Part shown: positions 53,467 to 62,537 of the stretch, piece by piece
Numbering within the stretch: position 1 is the first letter of the stretch
Layout of the letters: each line of letters starts with the position of its first letter
DNA from: BMS3BBIN04 sp964552465
GTDB taxonomy: Bacteria > Electryoneota > Electryoneia > Electryoneales > Electryoneaceae
Length of the DNA: 64,000 nucleotides
NCBI GenBank assembly: GCA_964552465.1
Contig: CAZKGR010000003.1
Coordinates: 62,001-126,000 of the forward strand
Direction: 5' to 3'
Notes under the pieces: model-generated
Seen by the model: the letters and a program-made list of their open reading frames with translations, nothing else
The model's database searches: none
What the model was told of the DNA's origin: nothing
Position numbers and translations under genes: made by a program

Positions 53467-56400
53467 ATGAAGTTCATCAAGAAAATGTTTGGCACACGCC
53501 ATGAGCGTGAGCTGAAAAAAGTCCAGCCATTGGTTGACGAGATCAATCGTCATTTCGAACCTCTCCACTCACTGAGCGATGATGAGTTGCGCGGGAAAAC
53601 CGCTCAATTCCAATCGTTTGTTCAAGAGAAAATGGCGGATTTCGATTCGTTTGCTGGCATCGAGAAGTCAGATCCTGAACGCGAAAAGAAAGCCAAGAAG
53701 AACGAACTAGCAGCGGTTAACGATGTACTCGACGAGATTCTGCCTGAAGCCTTCGCGGTGGTTAAGGAGGCATGCCGTCGCCTGACTGAGCGTGAGCACA
53801 CTTTCACCGCCGTCGACACTGAAATGACCTGGGCGATGGTTCCGTACGATGTGCAGCTCGTTGGCGGAATTCAACTGCACCGGGGTCGGATCGCGGAGAT
53901 GGCGACGGGTGAAGGCAAGACGCTTGTCGCGACGATGCCATTGTATCTCAATGCTCTCGCTGGGCGTGGGTCGCATCTTGTTACAGTGAATGACTACCTC
54001 GCTCGTCGTGATGCCGAATGGATGGGGCAGGTTTATGAATTCCTCGGGCTAACGACCGGTGTGATTCTCGGTCAAATGCCTCCGGATGTAAGGAAAGAGC
54101 AGTACGCTGCCGATATAACGTATGGGACCAACAACGAGTTCGGTTTCGACTATTTGCGCGACAACATGGCCGTGGAAGTTGATAAGCTCGTTCAGCGCGG
54201 GCACCACTATGCCATCGTTGATGAGGTGGATAGCGTCCTGATCGACGAAGCGCGAACTCCCTTAATCATTGCTGGACCGGTCCCACGCAGCAGCGAGGGC
54301 GACTTTCCGAAGCTGAATCCATCGGTAAAGAAACTGGTGGAGCATCAGCAACGGCTGGTAATCCGCCTGCTCGATGAAGCAGACGCTCTGATGAACGGCA
54401 AGGCTGAGGCCCAATCCGGTGACCGTAATTTTGAAGCCGGGATCAAGATATTCCAGGCAAATAGAGGCGCTCCGAAGCATAAGCGTGTGCTGAAGCTGAT
54501 GAGCGAGCAGGGGATCAAGTCGCTCGCCCAGGCAGTGGAAGATGAGTTCATCCGCGACAAAAAGGCGCATGAGCTCGACGAAGACCTGTTCTTTGCTATC
54601 GACGAGAAGACCAACAGCATTGACCTGACTGACAAAGGTCGCGACGAGTTGGCAAAGATCGAGCACCAGGACAGCACCTATTTCATGCTGCTCGACCTGA
54701 CAGATGTTTTCCATGAGATCGATGAGGATTCATCCCTCATCGATCAGCAGAAGGTCGAGAAGAAGAACGAAGCGGAATCGCAGATGGCTGAGCGCAGCTC
54801 AACCATGCACACGATTTCGCAGCTATTGCGCGCACACGCTCTGTACCGTAAAGATGATGAGTACGTCATCGAAAACGGTAAGGTGCAGATCGTCGATACG
54901 TTCACTGGCCGGATCATGTACGGTCGACGCTATTCAGACGGACTGCATCAGGCGATTGAAGCGAAGGAAGGTGTGCGTGTCGAAGCTGAAACGCAGACCA
55001 TAGCCTCGATTACGTTGCAGAACTATTTCCGGCTCTATGGCAAGCTAGCAGGGATGACAGGTACTGCGGAGACGGAAGAAGGTGAATTTTACACAATCTA
55101 CAAAATGGATGTTTCCGTCGTCCCGACGAACCGTCCGATTCAACGTGCCGACCTTGACGACGAAGTCTTCCGTACCCAACGCGAGAAGTACAAGGCGATA
55201 ATAGACGAGATCGTGCGTCTGCACGAACTCGGATTGCCGGTGCTGGTAGGTACTACCTCTGTCGAGATCAGCGAGCTGGTCGCCCGCATGTTGGGAACAC
55301 GCACCGTCGGCGGGCGGAAGCTCAGGGAATACATCGCCGTTCTGAATGCCAAGCAGCATCAGAAGGAAGCGGATATTATCACCCAGGCGGGTCGTGCCGG
55401 GGCTATTACTATCGCGACGAACATGGCCGGTCGTGGTACAGACATCAAGATTTCGGAAGAGATTCGGAACGCACACGGTGAGAATGGTATCATCACTCAG
55501 CGATTGCAGGCCGATTCGTCCATAACACAGCGGCACATTGATGAATACGGCAGGGATCCGAAGGATCAGCTTGGCGGTTTGCAGATCATCGGCACGGAAC
55601 GTCATGAAGCGCGCCGCATCGACCGGCAGTTACGTGGGCGATCCGGTCGTCAGGGTGATTTTGGACAGTCCAGGTTCTACGTGTCGATTGAAGATGACTT
55701 GATGCGCATGTTTGGTGGCGAGCGCATGGGCAAGATCATGGACTCGCTTGGGCTTCAGGAGGGTGAAGTGATCACTCACCCGATGGTGACCAAGGCGATT
55801 GAAAAGGCGCAGACGCGGGTTGAACAGTACAATTTCTCGATCCGTGAGCACCTGTTGAAGTACGACGATGTGATGAACATTCAGCGTGAAGTGATTTACG
55901 CGCGTCGTCGAAATGCCCTGCATGGTGACATTCACGAGGAGCTGCAAAACCTTCTCGAAGAGTATGTTGCAACGGTAATCGACAGGTATGCACCGTCAAG
56001 CGAGGGTGCGTACGGTTGGGAAATCGACGACCTCCGTGGAGCCCTATTGCGGACGGTTCACGTCGATATGCACATTGAATCTACTGAACTGGATACGCTT
56101 TCAGCCGATGAGTTGGAAGATAAAGTCCTTGAGAGTGCCAGATTGCGTTTCGAGCATCGTCGTAAAGAACTAGGCGATGAGCTCTATGAAAAGCTGCTGC
56201 GATTTACGATCTTACGGGTAGTTGATCAACAGTGGATGGACCATCTGTATGAGATGGACCGTCTCAAGGAAGGTATCGGACTGCGCTCTTACGCGCAGAA
56301 AGACCCGTTGATCGAATACAAGCGTGAAGGATTGTCGGCGTTCGAGGAAATGCTGGGCAGGGTTGCAGAGATGAGCCTGCGCATGATCCTTACGGCTCAA

Positions 56401-56697
56401 CTTCAAGAGCCACCGCAGCCGCAACAAGGTGTGCTGGAAGCTGGGCAGGCTGTTAAATCTGATGCGACCGGCATGGGCATAAGTCAAGCCCAGGCGCAGG
56501 CCCAACAGCGACAGCCAGCAGCGGCAGGCGCTTCCGTGGAACGGGCGATGAATCGTCCAGCACGAGGGCAGCGTCAGGCGCAGCAAAAGCAGAAACAGGT
56601 TCGTCAGCCGGTTACACGTGAAGAGCCGAAAGTTGGACGTAATGATCCCTGCTGGTGTGGCAGCGGGAAGAAATACAAGCATTGTCACGGGCAATAA
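53467..56697 (+). CDS. secA: Preprotein translocase ATPase SecA
   Basis: Motor of Sec-dependent export. 1076 residues, longer than E. coli SecA (901) and like Bacteroidetes SecA, with an insert of about 120 residues in the first nucleotide-binding domain after DEARTPLIIAGP. Walker A MATGEGKTLVA (Lys151), VNDYLARRDAEWMG, DEVDSVLIDEART, cross-linking and scaffold domains, GRGTDIKIS, GGLQIIGTERHEARRIDRQL, RSGRQGDFGQSRFYVSIEDD, a Gln/Ala-rich linker and the zinc motif GRNDPCWCGSGKKYKHCHG. It feeds the T9SS, which uses Sec for inner-membrane passage. Confidence 0.97.
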   Translation: MKFIKKMFGTRHERELKKVQPLVDEINRHFEPLHSLSDDELRGKTAQFQSFVQEKMADFDSFAGIEKSDPEREKKAKKNELAAVNDVLDEILPEAFAVVKEACRRLTEREHTFTAVDTEMTWAMVPYDVQLVGGIQLHRGRIAEMATGEGKTLVATMPLYLNALAGRGSHLVTVNDYLARRDAEWMGQVYEFLGLTTGVILGQMPPDVRKEQYAADITYGTNNEFGFDYLRDNMAVEVDKLVQRGHHYAIVDEVDSVLIDEARTPLIIAGPVPRSSEGDFPKLNPSVKKLVEHQQRLVIRLLDEADALMNGKAEAQSGDRNFEAGIKIFQANRGAPKHKRVLKLMSEQGIKSLAQAVEDEFIRDKKAHELDEDLFFAIDEKTNSIDLTDKGRDELAKIEHQDSTYFMLLDLTDVFHEIDEDSSLIDQQKVEKKNEAESQMAERSSTMHTISQLLRAHALYRKDDEYVIENGKVQIVDTFTGRIMYGRRYSDGLHQAIEAKEGVRVEAETQTIASITLQNYFRLYGKLAGMTGTAETEEGEFYTIYKMDVSVVPTNRPIQRADLDDEVFRTQREKYKAIIDEIVRLHELGLPVLVGTTSVEISELVARMLGTRTVGGRKLREYIAVLNAKQHQKEADIITQAGRAGAITIATNMAGRGTDIKISEEIRNAHGENGIITQRLQADSSITQRHIDEYGRDPKDQLGGLQIIGTERHEARRIDRQLRGRSGRQGDFGQSRFYVSIEDDLMRMFGGERMGKIMDSLGLQEGEVITHPMVTKAIEKAQTRVEQYNFSIREHLLKYDDVMNIQREVIYARRRNALHGDIHEELQNLLEEYVATVIDRYAPSSEGAYGWEIDDLRGALLRTVHVDMHIESTELDTLSADELEDKVLESARLRFEHRRKELGDELYEKLLRFTILRVVDQQWMDHLYEMDRLKEGIGLRSYAQKDPLIEYKREGLSAFEEMLGRVAEMSLRMILTAQLQEPPQPQQGVLEAGQAVKSDATGMGISQAQAQAQQRQPAAAGASVERAMNRPARGQRQAQQKQKQVRQPVTREEPKVGRNDPCWCGSGKKYKHCHGQ

Positions 56698-56721
56698 GTT
56701 ACAGAACGCGAAAGGTCCGCG

Positions 56722-57210
56722 ATGAGGGATGATTCCCTGGTCCCGCGCAAGGTGGTGGGTTTGGCCATGCACCTGTTGCGTGAAATACGCGAACAACGTA
56801 TCCACCTCGAAGAAATTGAGGACATGGGGGAGGAGCTCCGTGGACAGGGCTACTCCGACTCAGAGATTAACGCTGCGTTTGATTGGGTCTATGACCGGAT
56901 CGAAGGCGTTGATCCCTCCGAGGTGATGTACAGCGCTGGGTACAATAACACGTCATTCCGTGTGTTGCATCCGGCGGAGCAAGCTGTCCTGACACCTGAA
57001 GCGTTCGGTCAGTTGATCGAGATGCAGGTGCTGTCCATGCTCGATATGGAAGACGTTGAGCGGTTGCTGGATCGGGCGATGGCCATTGGCGGCCCATTGA
57101 ACGATGAAGATTTAAGAACGTTGGTACACTCCTACCTGTTTGAAGAGGGCGCACGTCCTGGTAGCCATGGTGTACTCAACATGATCAATAACCGTGGCAC
57201 GGTTCATTAA
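56722..57210 (+). CDS. Smg/DUF494 family protein
   Basis: 162 residues, 24 bp after secA. The N-terminal half (LREIREQRIHLEEIEDMGEE, LRGQGYSDSEINAAFDWVYD) and the later FRVLHPAEQAVLTPEAFGQL match the DUF494/Smg family of small cytoplasmic proteins of unknown function, usually located near topA or dprA. The frame ends inside the lead of the first lipoprotein gene. Confidence 0.78.
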   Translation: MRDDSLVPRKVVGLAMHLLREIREQRIHLEEIEDMGEELRGQGYSDSEINAAFDWVYDRIEGVDPSEVMYSAGYNNTSFRVLHPAEQAVLTPEAFGQLIEMQVLSMLDMEDVERLLDRAMAIGGPLNDEDLRTLVHSYLFEEGARPGSHGVLNMINNRGTVH

Positions 57211-57235
57211 TCTGATCGCAAGGTTCGAGGGAATG

Positions 57236-58225
57236 ATGCAATCACATAGTTCTCGTGTAGTGATCGCCATAATGCTTGTCGCATTATGGTTTTTTCTTGC
57301 AGGCTGCCCTGCTGACGATGATGACGACGGCTTGATTGACCCTGATCCGTTTGATGCGTCCCACCTGATGGGATTCTGGCAGTGTGATGAGTTGAACTCA
57401 GACAGCTATCCGTTCACGTCATTATCGTTCGGGGACATGTCGTCCGGTATGTTAGGCGATCAGGAATCTCTTGAGTACTTCAGCTGGACAGCGACAGACA
57501 CGACCCTGTTGCTAAATTTGATCGACGGGATCCGGACCTATAACTATGACGTCGCTGATGATACTCTGAGTGTCTGGGTGGGACAGGGTGGCAAGCTGTA
57601 TTTCGACCAGATCGTTTCTGCGGATACGGTTTACATCGAGCAGAATCCGTATCGTGTGCAGCTCGCTGTTCCAGAGCAGCAGCATGTCAAACTATCCCTG
57701 TATGATACCGCCGGGATCGAAGTGGCGAATCTCTATGAATCTGATCTCATGGCTGGCATGTACATACTTTATTTCGATTACCCACAGGACGAGGCGGGCA
57801 GTCTGCTTGCGTTTGATGCTGTCGGTGGCTCAACCTATCACCAGCGTCAGTATCGCTATGTCACCAACCGTCCTGATGTCCCCGAGCAAGCTAAGACGCT
57901 GGCAGCAGAATTCTATGATCGCGGTGATTACCTGAGTGTTGAATACGGATTTGCTATTAATCCTGAGTATGGGGATGAGTTTGTTGGAAATGAGGATGAG
58001 TGGCACGTGTTGCCCATCGAGGACAAAGTTCTGTATTTGCCAAATAATTTCCGTCGTATTCTGCCGGAGAACTACAGCAAATCGTTCTATTGGGTGATTG
58101 GTGATTACACGTATCAATTCGGATACGCGTGGACTGATGAGGCAGATGACGATACTTTGACTGTCGAATGGGATGGTACCAGCGCGAAGCTGACTGAGTT
58201 TCGGCAGCTGCTGGGATTGGAGTGA
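57236..58225 (+). CDS. Lipoprotein of unknown family with internal T9SS-CTD-like domain (paralogue A)
   Basis: 329 residues from ATG 57236, the second of two adjacent ATGs and better spaced from GAGG. Lipobox LAGC, then a run of Asp after the Cys. The first half holds HLMGFWQCDELN and DTTLLLNLIDGIRTYNYDV. Residues roughly 136-214 (QNPYRVQLAVPE, LYDTAGIEVANLYESDLMAG, MYILYFDY) look like a T9SS type A/FlgD-Ig sorting domain but lie internally. The C terminus ends WDGTSAKLTEFRQLLGLE. Paralogous to the next gene over its whole length. Outer-membrane or periplasmic lipoprotein; function unknown. Confidence 0.7.
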   Translation: MQSHSSRVVIAIMLVALWFFLAGCPADDDDDGLIDPDPFDASHLMGFWQCDELNSDSYPFTSLSFGDMSSGMLGDQESLEYFSWTATDTTLLLNLIDGIRTYNYDVADDTLSVWVGQGGKLYFDQIVSADTVYIEQNPYRVQLAVPEQQHVKLSLYDTAGIEVANLYESDLMAGMYILYFDYPQDEAGSLLAFDAVGGSTYHQRQYRYVTNRPDVPEQAKTLAAEFYDRGDYLSVEYGFAINPEYGDEFVGNEDEWHVLPIEDKVLYLPNNFRRILPENYSKSFYWVIGDYTYQFGYAWTDEADDDTLTVEWDGTSAKLTEFRQLLGLE

Positions 58226-58249
58226 TTTGTTGCTGAAACTGGGGGAAGT

Positions 58250-59227
58250 ATGAATTGGAACCCACTGTCCATCTGCACCGTTGTGATTCTGCTTTCAGTA
58301 TTCGTGTTGATTGGATGTCAGGAAGATAACCCCACCGAACCCAATACTGTAGATTATCAAATCGTTTTTGGTTTTTGGGATTCGCAAAATTATGGAAACG
58401 AGGACTATCCATTTCATAATATATCATTTTCAAATAACAAGATTGGAATGATAGGCACCTTAGATGGTTTTTCCTACTTTGAGTGGGATTTAACTGATAC
58501 TTCACTAGACCTCAATCTGTTTGATGGATCTCGTAGCTATAACTATGATGTCCTTGATGATACTCTTAAAATATGGTTAGGATTAAGTGATATATTCTTA
58601 TATCATCATATTTTTCAAGCAGACACTGTATACGTGGAACAAAATCCTGATCTAATGGGCTTGGCACTTCCTATGGCATCAGAAGTTGAGGTCGTTCTAC
58701 ATGGTGTGGATGGGATGAGGCTCGAGATATATGCTGATGGAATGTTTAACGCCGGTATGCATACTATAATAATAGATTACCCAATTAATATAAATGGTAA
58801 TATCTATGCACTTGATATATTGGTTCCAGAAGAACTCTATGTTAGAAACTATAAGACAATAATACACAGAGAGGATGCGTCTGCTGATGCTAGATATTTT
58901 ATAACAAATTATTATGACAGGCAATTGTACTTGGAAATAGAATATATTTATGCCGTGGATAATACAATGAGCTCTTCTTCCTTCTTGGGAGCATTTAATG
59001 AATGGGTAAACTTAGAGTTTGAAGAAAAACTAGACTACCTTCCCTGGAATTTTAGACATGATTTGCATGATGATGATGAAGAAGCATACTATTGGTGTGT
59101 TGGAGTATATGTTGAACAGTTCGGTTATGGATGGCCTGATCAGGTGAACGATGATCCTCTGAGTAGCGAATGGGATGGTACGAGCGCGAAACTGACCGAA
59201 TACCGGCAGTTGCTGGGACTTGAGTGA
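58250..59227 (+). CDS. Lipoprotein of unknown family with internal T9SS-CTD-like domain (paralogue B, AT-rich)
   Basis: 325 residues. Lipobox LIGC; GFWDSQNYGNEDYPFHNISF and LTDTSLDLNLFDGSRSYNYDV align with paralogue A, as do ADTVYVEQNPDLMGLALP, DGMFNAGMHTIIIDYP and the ending EWDGTSAKLTEYRQLLGLE. The central part, about 58340-59080, uses AT-rich codons (many ata, tta, aat) unlike the rest of the window, whereas the last 70 bases match paralogue A closely at the DNA level. That mosaic suggests gene conversion or acquisition. Function unknown. Confidence 0.7.
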   Translation: MNWNPLSICTVVILLSVFVLIGCQEDNPTEPNTVDYQIVFGFWDSQNYGNEDYPFHNISFSNNKIGMIGTLDGFSYFEWDLTDTSLDLNLFDGSRSYNYDVLDDTLKIWLGLSDIFLYHHIFQADTVYVEQNPDLMGLALPMASEVEVVLHGVDGMRLEIYADGMFNAGMHTIIIDYPININGNIYALDILVPEELYVRNYKTIIHREDASADARYFITNYYDRQLYLEIEYIYAVDNTMSSSSFLGAFNEWVNLEFEEKLDYLPWNFRHDLHDDDEEAYYWCVGVYVEQFGYGWPDQVNDDPLSSEWDGTSAKLTEYRQLLGLE

Positions 59228-59255
59228 TCGCAACGCGGTTTGATAGATGAGTTTG

Positions 59256-59279
59256 CCCCGACTTGCTTGCAAGTCGGGG
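59256..59279. repeat. REP-like hairpin, CCCGACTTG family, copy 2
   Basis: CCCCGACTTG, loop CTTG, CAAGTCGGGG: perfect 10-bp stem, 29 bp after paralogue B. It and the next copy are in opposite orientation, forming a BIME-like inverted pair with matching GTTTG/CAAAC flanks. Confidence 0.65.
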
Positions 59280-59306
59280 TTTGCTCTGGTTTGAACTTGG
59301 GATGAT

Positions 59307-59329
59307 CCGCACTTGCAAGCAAGTACGGG
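59307..59329. repeat. REP-like hairpin, CCCGACTTG family, copy 3 (inverted, imperfect)
   Basis: CCGCACTTG, CAAG, CAAGTACGGG: same stem with one mismatch, inverted relative to copy 2 and 27 bp away. Confidence 0.55.
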
Positions 59330-59354
59330 CAAACTTGTCTGTCACTGTCTGTTC

Positions 59355-60716
59355 CTACTTGAGAAGCATCCTTGCATCCGGTGCGAGTAGGAACCAGCCT
59401 CGATTGATTATGCCGAGTGTTTTCGCAGGAAGTTTCCAACCGTTGAACGCCGTGTTGCGCCCCTTGCTGAAGAAACGTTCCGGATCGACGGACCACATCG
59501 CATCTGGATCGATGATAGTCAAATCTGCCAGCGCGCCCTGCTGAATCGGGGCAGGTGAGAGGTCAAGGATCTCGCGTGGACTGATCGCCATCAGGTTAAT
59601 CAGTGTGTTCCAGTCCGGTTTACCGCCGCCCAATACCTTAGCCATCACGCCAAACGTGGTTTCGAGTCCAACTACGCCGTCCGGTACAGTGGAATACTCA
59701 ACCAGGCACTCTTCACCGGTCAGCGGAATGTGGTCTGATGCGACAGCGTCAATCGTTCCATCTGAAATTGCTGCGATCAGTGCAGTACGGTCATTTTCAG
59801 TGCCGAGCGGGGGCGATGTTTTGTAGTTGCCATCGAAGGTTTCGCACGCTTCATCGGTCAAAGCGAGATGATGCGGGGTGGCGTCGCAGGTGACTTTGAC
59901 ACCTCGTTCACGTGCCCAGCGGATCAGATCCAGAGTTTCTGCGCTGGAAATGGCTTCGAGATGAACTTTACCACTCGTGTGCAATGCGAGCAACAGCGTT
60001 TTGGCGACACCCATCGATTCGGCGATGGATGGCCACGGCTTCTGCCCGAGTCGCGTGGATACAGGACCTTCGCGCACTATTCCACCTGCCGCAAGGCTTG
60101 GTTCCTGGTTGCGGGTGGAGATAGTGAGATCATGCAGCTTCATGTACTCCAACGCGCGACGCATGATCTCTGGTGTTGCCGGAGGTCGACCAGTGTCGGA
60201 AAAGACACGCACGCCTGCGTGATAGATGTCGTCAACATCGGTCAGGCGGCGCCCTTCATCATCTCGGTTGACCGCCGCGACAGGCTGCACCAGCACTGGC
60301 GATCCGCTTGTCTTGTCCTCGATCCACTTGACGATGCCAGCGTTATCGATATACGGATCGGTGTCGGGTGTGATTGAGACGCCGGTGTATCCGCCCGCTG
60401 CTGCCGCGCAGATGCCGGAGGTCAGGGTTTCGCGGTCTTCGCGCCCTGGCTGTCCGAAATGCGCGTGCATGTCCTGGAATCCTGGCGAGAGGATCTTTCC
60501 ACGAAGATCTACGACTACGTGTTCTTTCAGCTCATCGCGATCGATCTCGCCGATCTGGCTGATTTTGCCACGTTCAACGAGGATATCGGTTTTTTCATCC
60601 AAACCGGTGGATGGGTCGATGATCCGCGCGCCAACCAGGAGGATGGTCTGGTTGCGCTGTACATGCCAGCCGTGGCTTCGCAGGAGGTCGGTGCCTTGCT
60701 TGCTTCTCCAGCTCAT
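59355..60716 (-). CDS. Dihydroorotase homologue with degenerate active site (PyrC'-like)
   Basis: 453 residues of the class I dihydroorotase fold. The HxH at 84-86 is kept (DMHAHFGQPG) but the following Arg and Asp/Glu are Gly and Gln. The HCED loop is STRNQEPSL (Arg202 for His), and the second ligand His of the HxxH motif is lost (VHLEAISSAE, Ala255). The late Asp is present (VASDHIPLTG, Asp328). The PHHL motif is intact. This pattern matches the non-catalytic PyrC' that scaffolds aspartate transcarbamoylase in Pseudomonas. Order pyrR-pyrB-pyrC', with an ATGA overlap to pyrB, is also as in Pseudomonas. A catalytic pyrC should lie elsewhere. Confidence 0.85.
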   Translation of the reverse strand: MSWRSKQGTDLLRSHGWHVQRNQTILLVGARIIDPSTGLDEKTDILVERGKISQIGEIDRDELKEHVVVDLRGKILSPGFQDMHAHFGQPGREDRETLTSGICAAAAGGYTGVSITPDTDPYIDNAGIVKWIEDKTSGSPVLVQPVAAVNRDDEGRRLTDVDDIYHAGVRVFSDTGRPPATPEIMRRALEYMKLHDLTISTRNQEPSLAAGGIVREGPVSTRLGQKPWPSIAESMGVAKTLLLALHTSGKVHLEAISSAETLDLIRWARERGVKVTCDATPHHLALTDEACETFDGNYKTSPPLGTENDRTALIAAISDGTIDAVASDHIPLTGEECLVEYSTVPDGVVGLETTFGVMAKVLGGGKPDWNTLINLMAISPREILDLSPAPIQQGALADLTIIDPDAMWSVDPERFFSKGRNTAFNGWKLPAKTLGIINRGWFLLAPDARMLLK

Positions 60717-61639
60717 AATTCATCACCTCCCGCGATCAGGTACAGGATTGCCATTCGTACGGCGACGCCGTTAGTGACTTGTTGCAGAATCACGCTATGC
60801 GGGCCGTCTGCGACGTCCGCGTCCAGCTCCAGTCCGCGGTTGATCGGGCCGGGGTGGAGGATCGTCAGCTTTTTGTTGGCAGATTCGAGGCGCTCTGAGG
60901 TGACGCCAAAAGTTTGGTGATATTCCCGGATTGATGGGAACAGGCCCGAATCCTGCCTTTCCATCTGGATGCGGAGAACGTTAAGCACATCCGACTTGGC
61001 GATTGCTTCGTCGAGGTCGGAATAGACCTTTACTCCGAGGCTTTCAATGTCGCGCGGAATCAGTGTGGGTGGTCCGCAAACCGCGACCTTCGCGCCCATT
61101 GCCAGCAAACCGTAAATGTTCGAGAGCGCAACGCGGCTGTGTGAAATGTCCCCGACCAGAGTAACCCGGAGCTTGTTGAAATCACCGTAGACTTCGCGCA
61201 ATGTCATCATGTCCAGTAATGCCTGGGTTGGGTGTTCATGAGCCCCGTCGCCAGCGTTGATGACTTTTGAGTCACAGTGTTTAGTCAGCAGGATGTGCGC
61301 ACCCGGTAGCGGGTGGCGCATAACAACCAGGTCGATTTTCATCGCTTCGAGGTTGCGGATGGTGTCGATCAGCGTCTCGCCCTTCTTTACGGATGAGGCA
61401 GATGCGGAGAAGTTGACGACATCCGCACTGAGCCGTTTTTCGGCCAGCTCGAAACTGATACGGGTACGGGTCGAGTTCTCGAAGAACGCGTTCACCACGG
61501 TTACATGCCGCAGGGTCGGTACTTTCGGGATCGGGCGGTTGAGAATTTCCTTGAAAGCGACCGCTGAGTCCAGAATTGCGGTGATATCTTCCACTGGAAT
61601 GTCTCGAAGCCCGAGCAGGTGAGGGGATTTTAGAGCCAT
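60713..61639 (-). CDS. pyrB: Aspartate carbamoyltransferase catalytic subunit
   Basis: Second step of pyrimidine synthesis. 308 residues from ATG 61639, with AAAGGAGAGGA upstream; the in-frame extension to 61687 adds a basic lead without support. Carbamoyl-phosphate motif FFENSTRTRISFELA (Ser56-Arg60), the loop SSVKKGETLIDTI, HEHPTQALLDMMT and ILHPGPINRG. It overlaps pyrC' by an ATGA. Likely assembles as a dodecamer with PyrC' (inference from the family). Confidence 0.94.
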   Translation of the reverse strand: MALKSPHLLGLRDIPVEDITAILDSAVAFKEILNRPIPKVPTLRHVTVVNAFFENSTRTRISFELAEKRLSADVVNFSASASSVKKGETLIDTIRNLEAMKIDLVVMRHPLPGAHILLTKHCDSKVINAGDGAHEHPTQALLDMMTLREVYGDFNKLRVTLVGDISHSRVALSNIYGLLAMGAKVAVCGPPTLIPRDIESLGVKVYSDLDEAIAKSDVLNVLRIQMERQDSGLFPSIREYHQTFGVTSERLESANKKLTILHPGPINRGLELDADVADGPHSVILQQVTNGVAVRMAILYLIAGGDEL

Positions 61640-61708
61640 ACATCCTCTCCTTTTTGCTGCGACGTTGCTTCTGAATCTGGGAAGCAATGTGTCTGGTCTG
61701 AGGTGATT

Positions 61709-62266
61709 TTACTTGTCATCGCTTCGTGCACTCCTCAGAAGGACGACTTCGTCCACACCGTCTATTTCATTCACTTTGACCTGAACATTCTCAGTACTCG
61801 ATGTTGGAATGTTCTTGCCGACAAAATCGGCCTTGATGGGCAGCTCACGGTGTCCGCGGTCAACCAGCACGGCCAGCTGAACCCTGGACGGGCGTCCATA
61901 GGCCATCAACGCATCCAGCGCTGCACGAGATGTACGTCCTGTGTACAGGACATCATCCACCAGCAGCACAGTGCTGTTGTCGATTTCAAATGGAATCTGC
62001 GTAACCTGCATCCCCGGCCCGACTTTCCTGCTGCGGAAATCGTCGCGATACATAGTCACATCGAGCACTCCGGTTTCCATCTTGCGTCCGGAGATGTCGC
62101 TCATATGCTTCGCAATCCGTTCAGCGATATGTACCCCACGCGTGCGAACACCGACGATGCCGAGGTTTTCTACACCTCGATTTCGCTCGATGATTTCATG
62201 CGCAACGCGTGCGATAGATCTTTGAATGTCCATTTCATCCAGTAATCGGACTTGTTTCTCAGGCAT
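61709..62266 (-). CDS. pyrR: Bifunctional pyr operon attenuator / uracil phosphoribosyltransferase PyrR
   Basis: 185 residues from ATG 62266, preceded by a strong AAGGAGGAGC; frame extension to 62314 is rejected. Seen: RLLDEMDIQRSIARVAHEI, GVRTRGVHIAERIA, the PRPP-binding loop VLLVDDVLYTGRTSRAALDA, and GRPSRVQLAVLVDRGHRELP. PyrR binds a conserved loop in the pyr mRNA leader when UMP is high and allows termination. A matching loop is present upstream at 62494-62528. First gene of pyrR-pyrB-pyrC'. Confidence 0.95.
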   Translation of the reverse strand: MPEKQVRLLDEMDIQRSIARVAHEIIERNRGVENLGIVGVRTRGVHIAERIAKHMSDISGRKMETGVLDVTMYRDDFRSRKVGPGMQVTQIPFEIDNSTVLLVDDVLYTGRTSRAALDALMAYGRPSRVQLAVLVDRGHRELPIKADFVGKNIPTSSTENVQVKVNEIDGVDEVVLLRSARSDDK

Positions 62267-62381
62267 ATGCTCCTCCTTTGTGGTGGGCATAACGAGTATA
62301 AAAGGTGTGTTCAAAGCCCATGTCCGGCAGTTGCCTGACGCGGTTCATCAGTAGTCTGTTTCACATGTGGGATTGTTGTAC

Positions 62382-62412
62382 AGAGAAAACGCGCAATCCC
62401 AGTGGGACGCGC
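62382..62412 (-). terminator. Intrinsic terminator in the pyr leader
   Basis: Minus strand: CGCG-TCCC-ACT-GGGA, three bulged bases, CGCG, then TTTTCTCT. Located between the PyrR-binding loop and pyrR, at the place expected for the attenuation terminator. Confidence 0.6.
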
Positions 62413-62493
62413 ATCGGCTGGCGGCTCGAGGTTGGATGGCGGTGGTGGAATCTTGCCACCCTCTCATCGGGTCCGGGTTGTGCCCGGTGTACG

Positions 62494-62528
62494 TCCCTTT
62501 CCCGCCTCTCCGGACGGTCCTTAAAGGG
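62494..62528 (-). promoter_or_regulatory. PyrR-binding loop of the pyr attenuator
   Basis: Minus strand: CCCTTTAAGGACC, then GTCCGGAGAGGCGG, then GAAAGGG. Outer CCCTTT/AAAGGG pair; the central GTCCGGAGAGG matches the known PyrR-binding consensus (AGTCCAGAGAGGCT-like) with its conserved GAGAGG loop. The rest of the 360-bp gap 62267-62626 is leader holding two small hairpins (CCGGG/CCCGG, GGTGG/CCACC) and the terminator at 62382. Confidence 0.75.
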
Positions 62529-62537
62529 TCGAGCACG

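Noticed and set aside
59355..60716. Catalytic dihydroorotase PyrC
   Set aside because: Substrate Arg and at least two metal-site His are missing.
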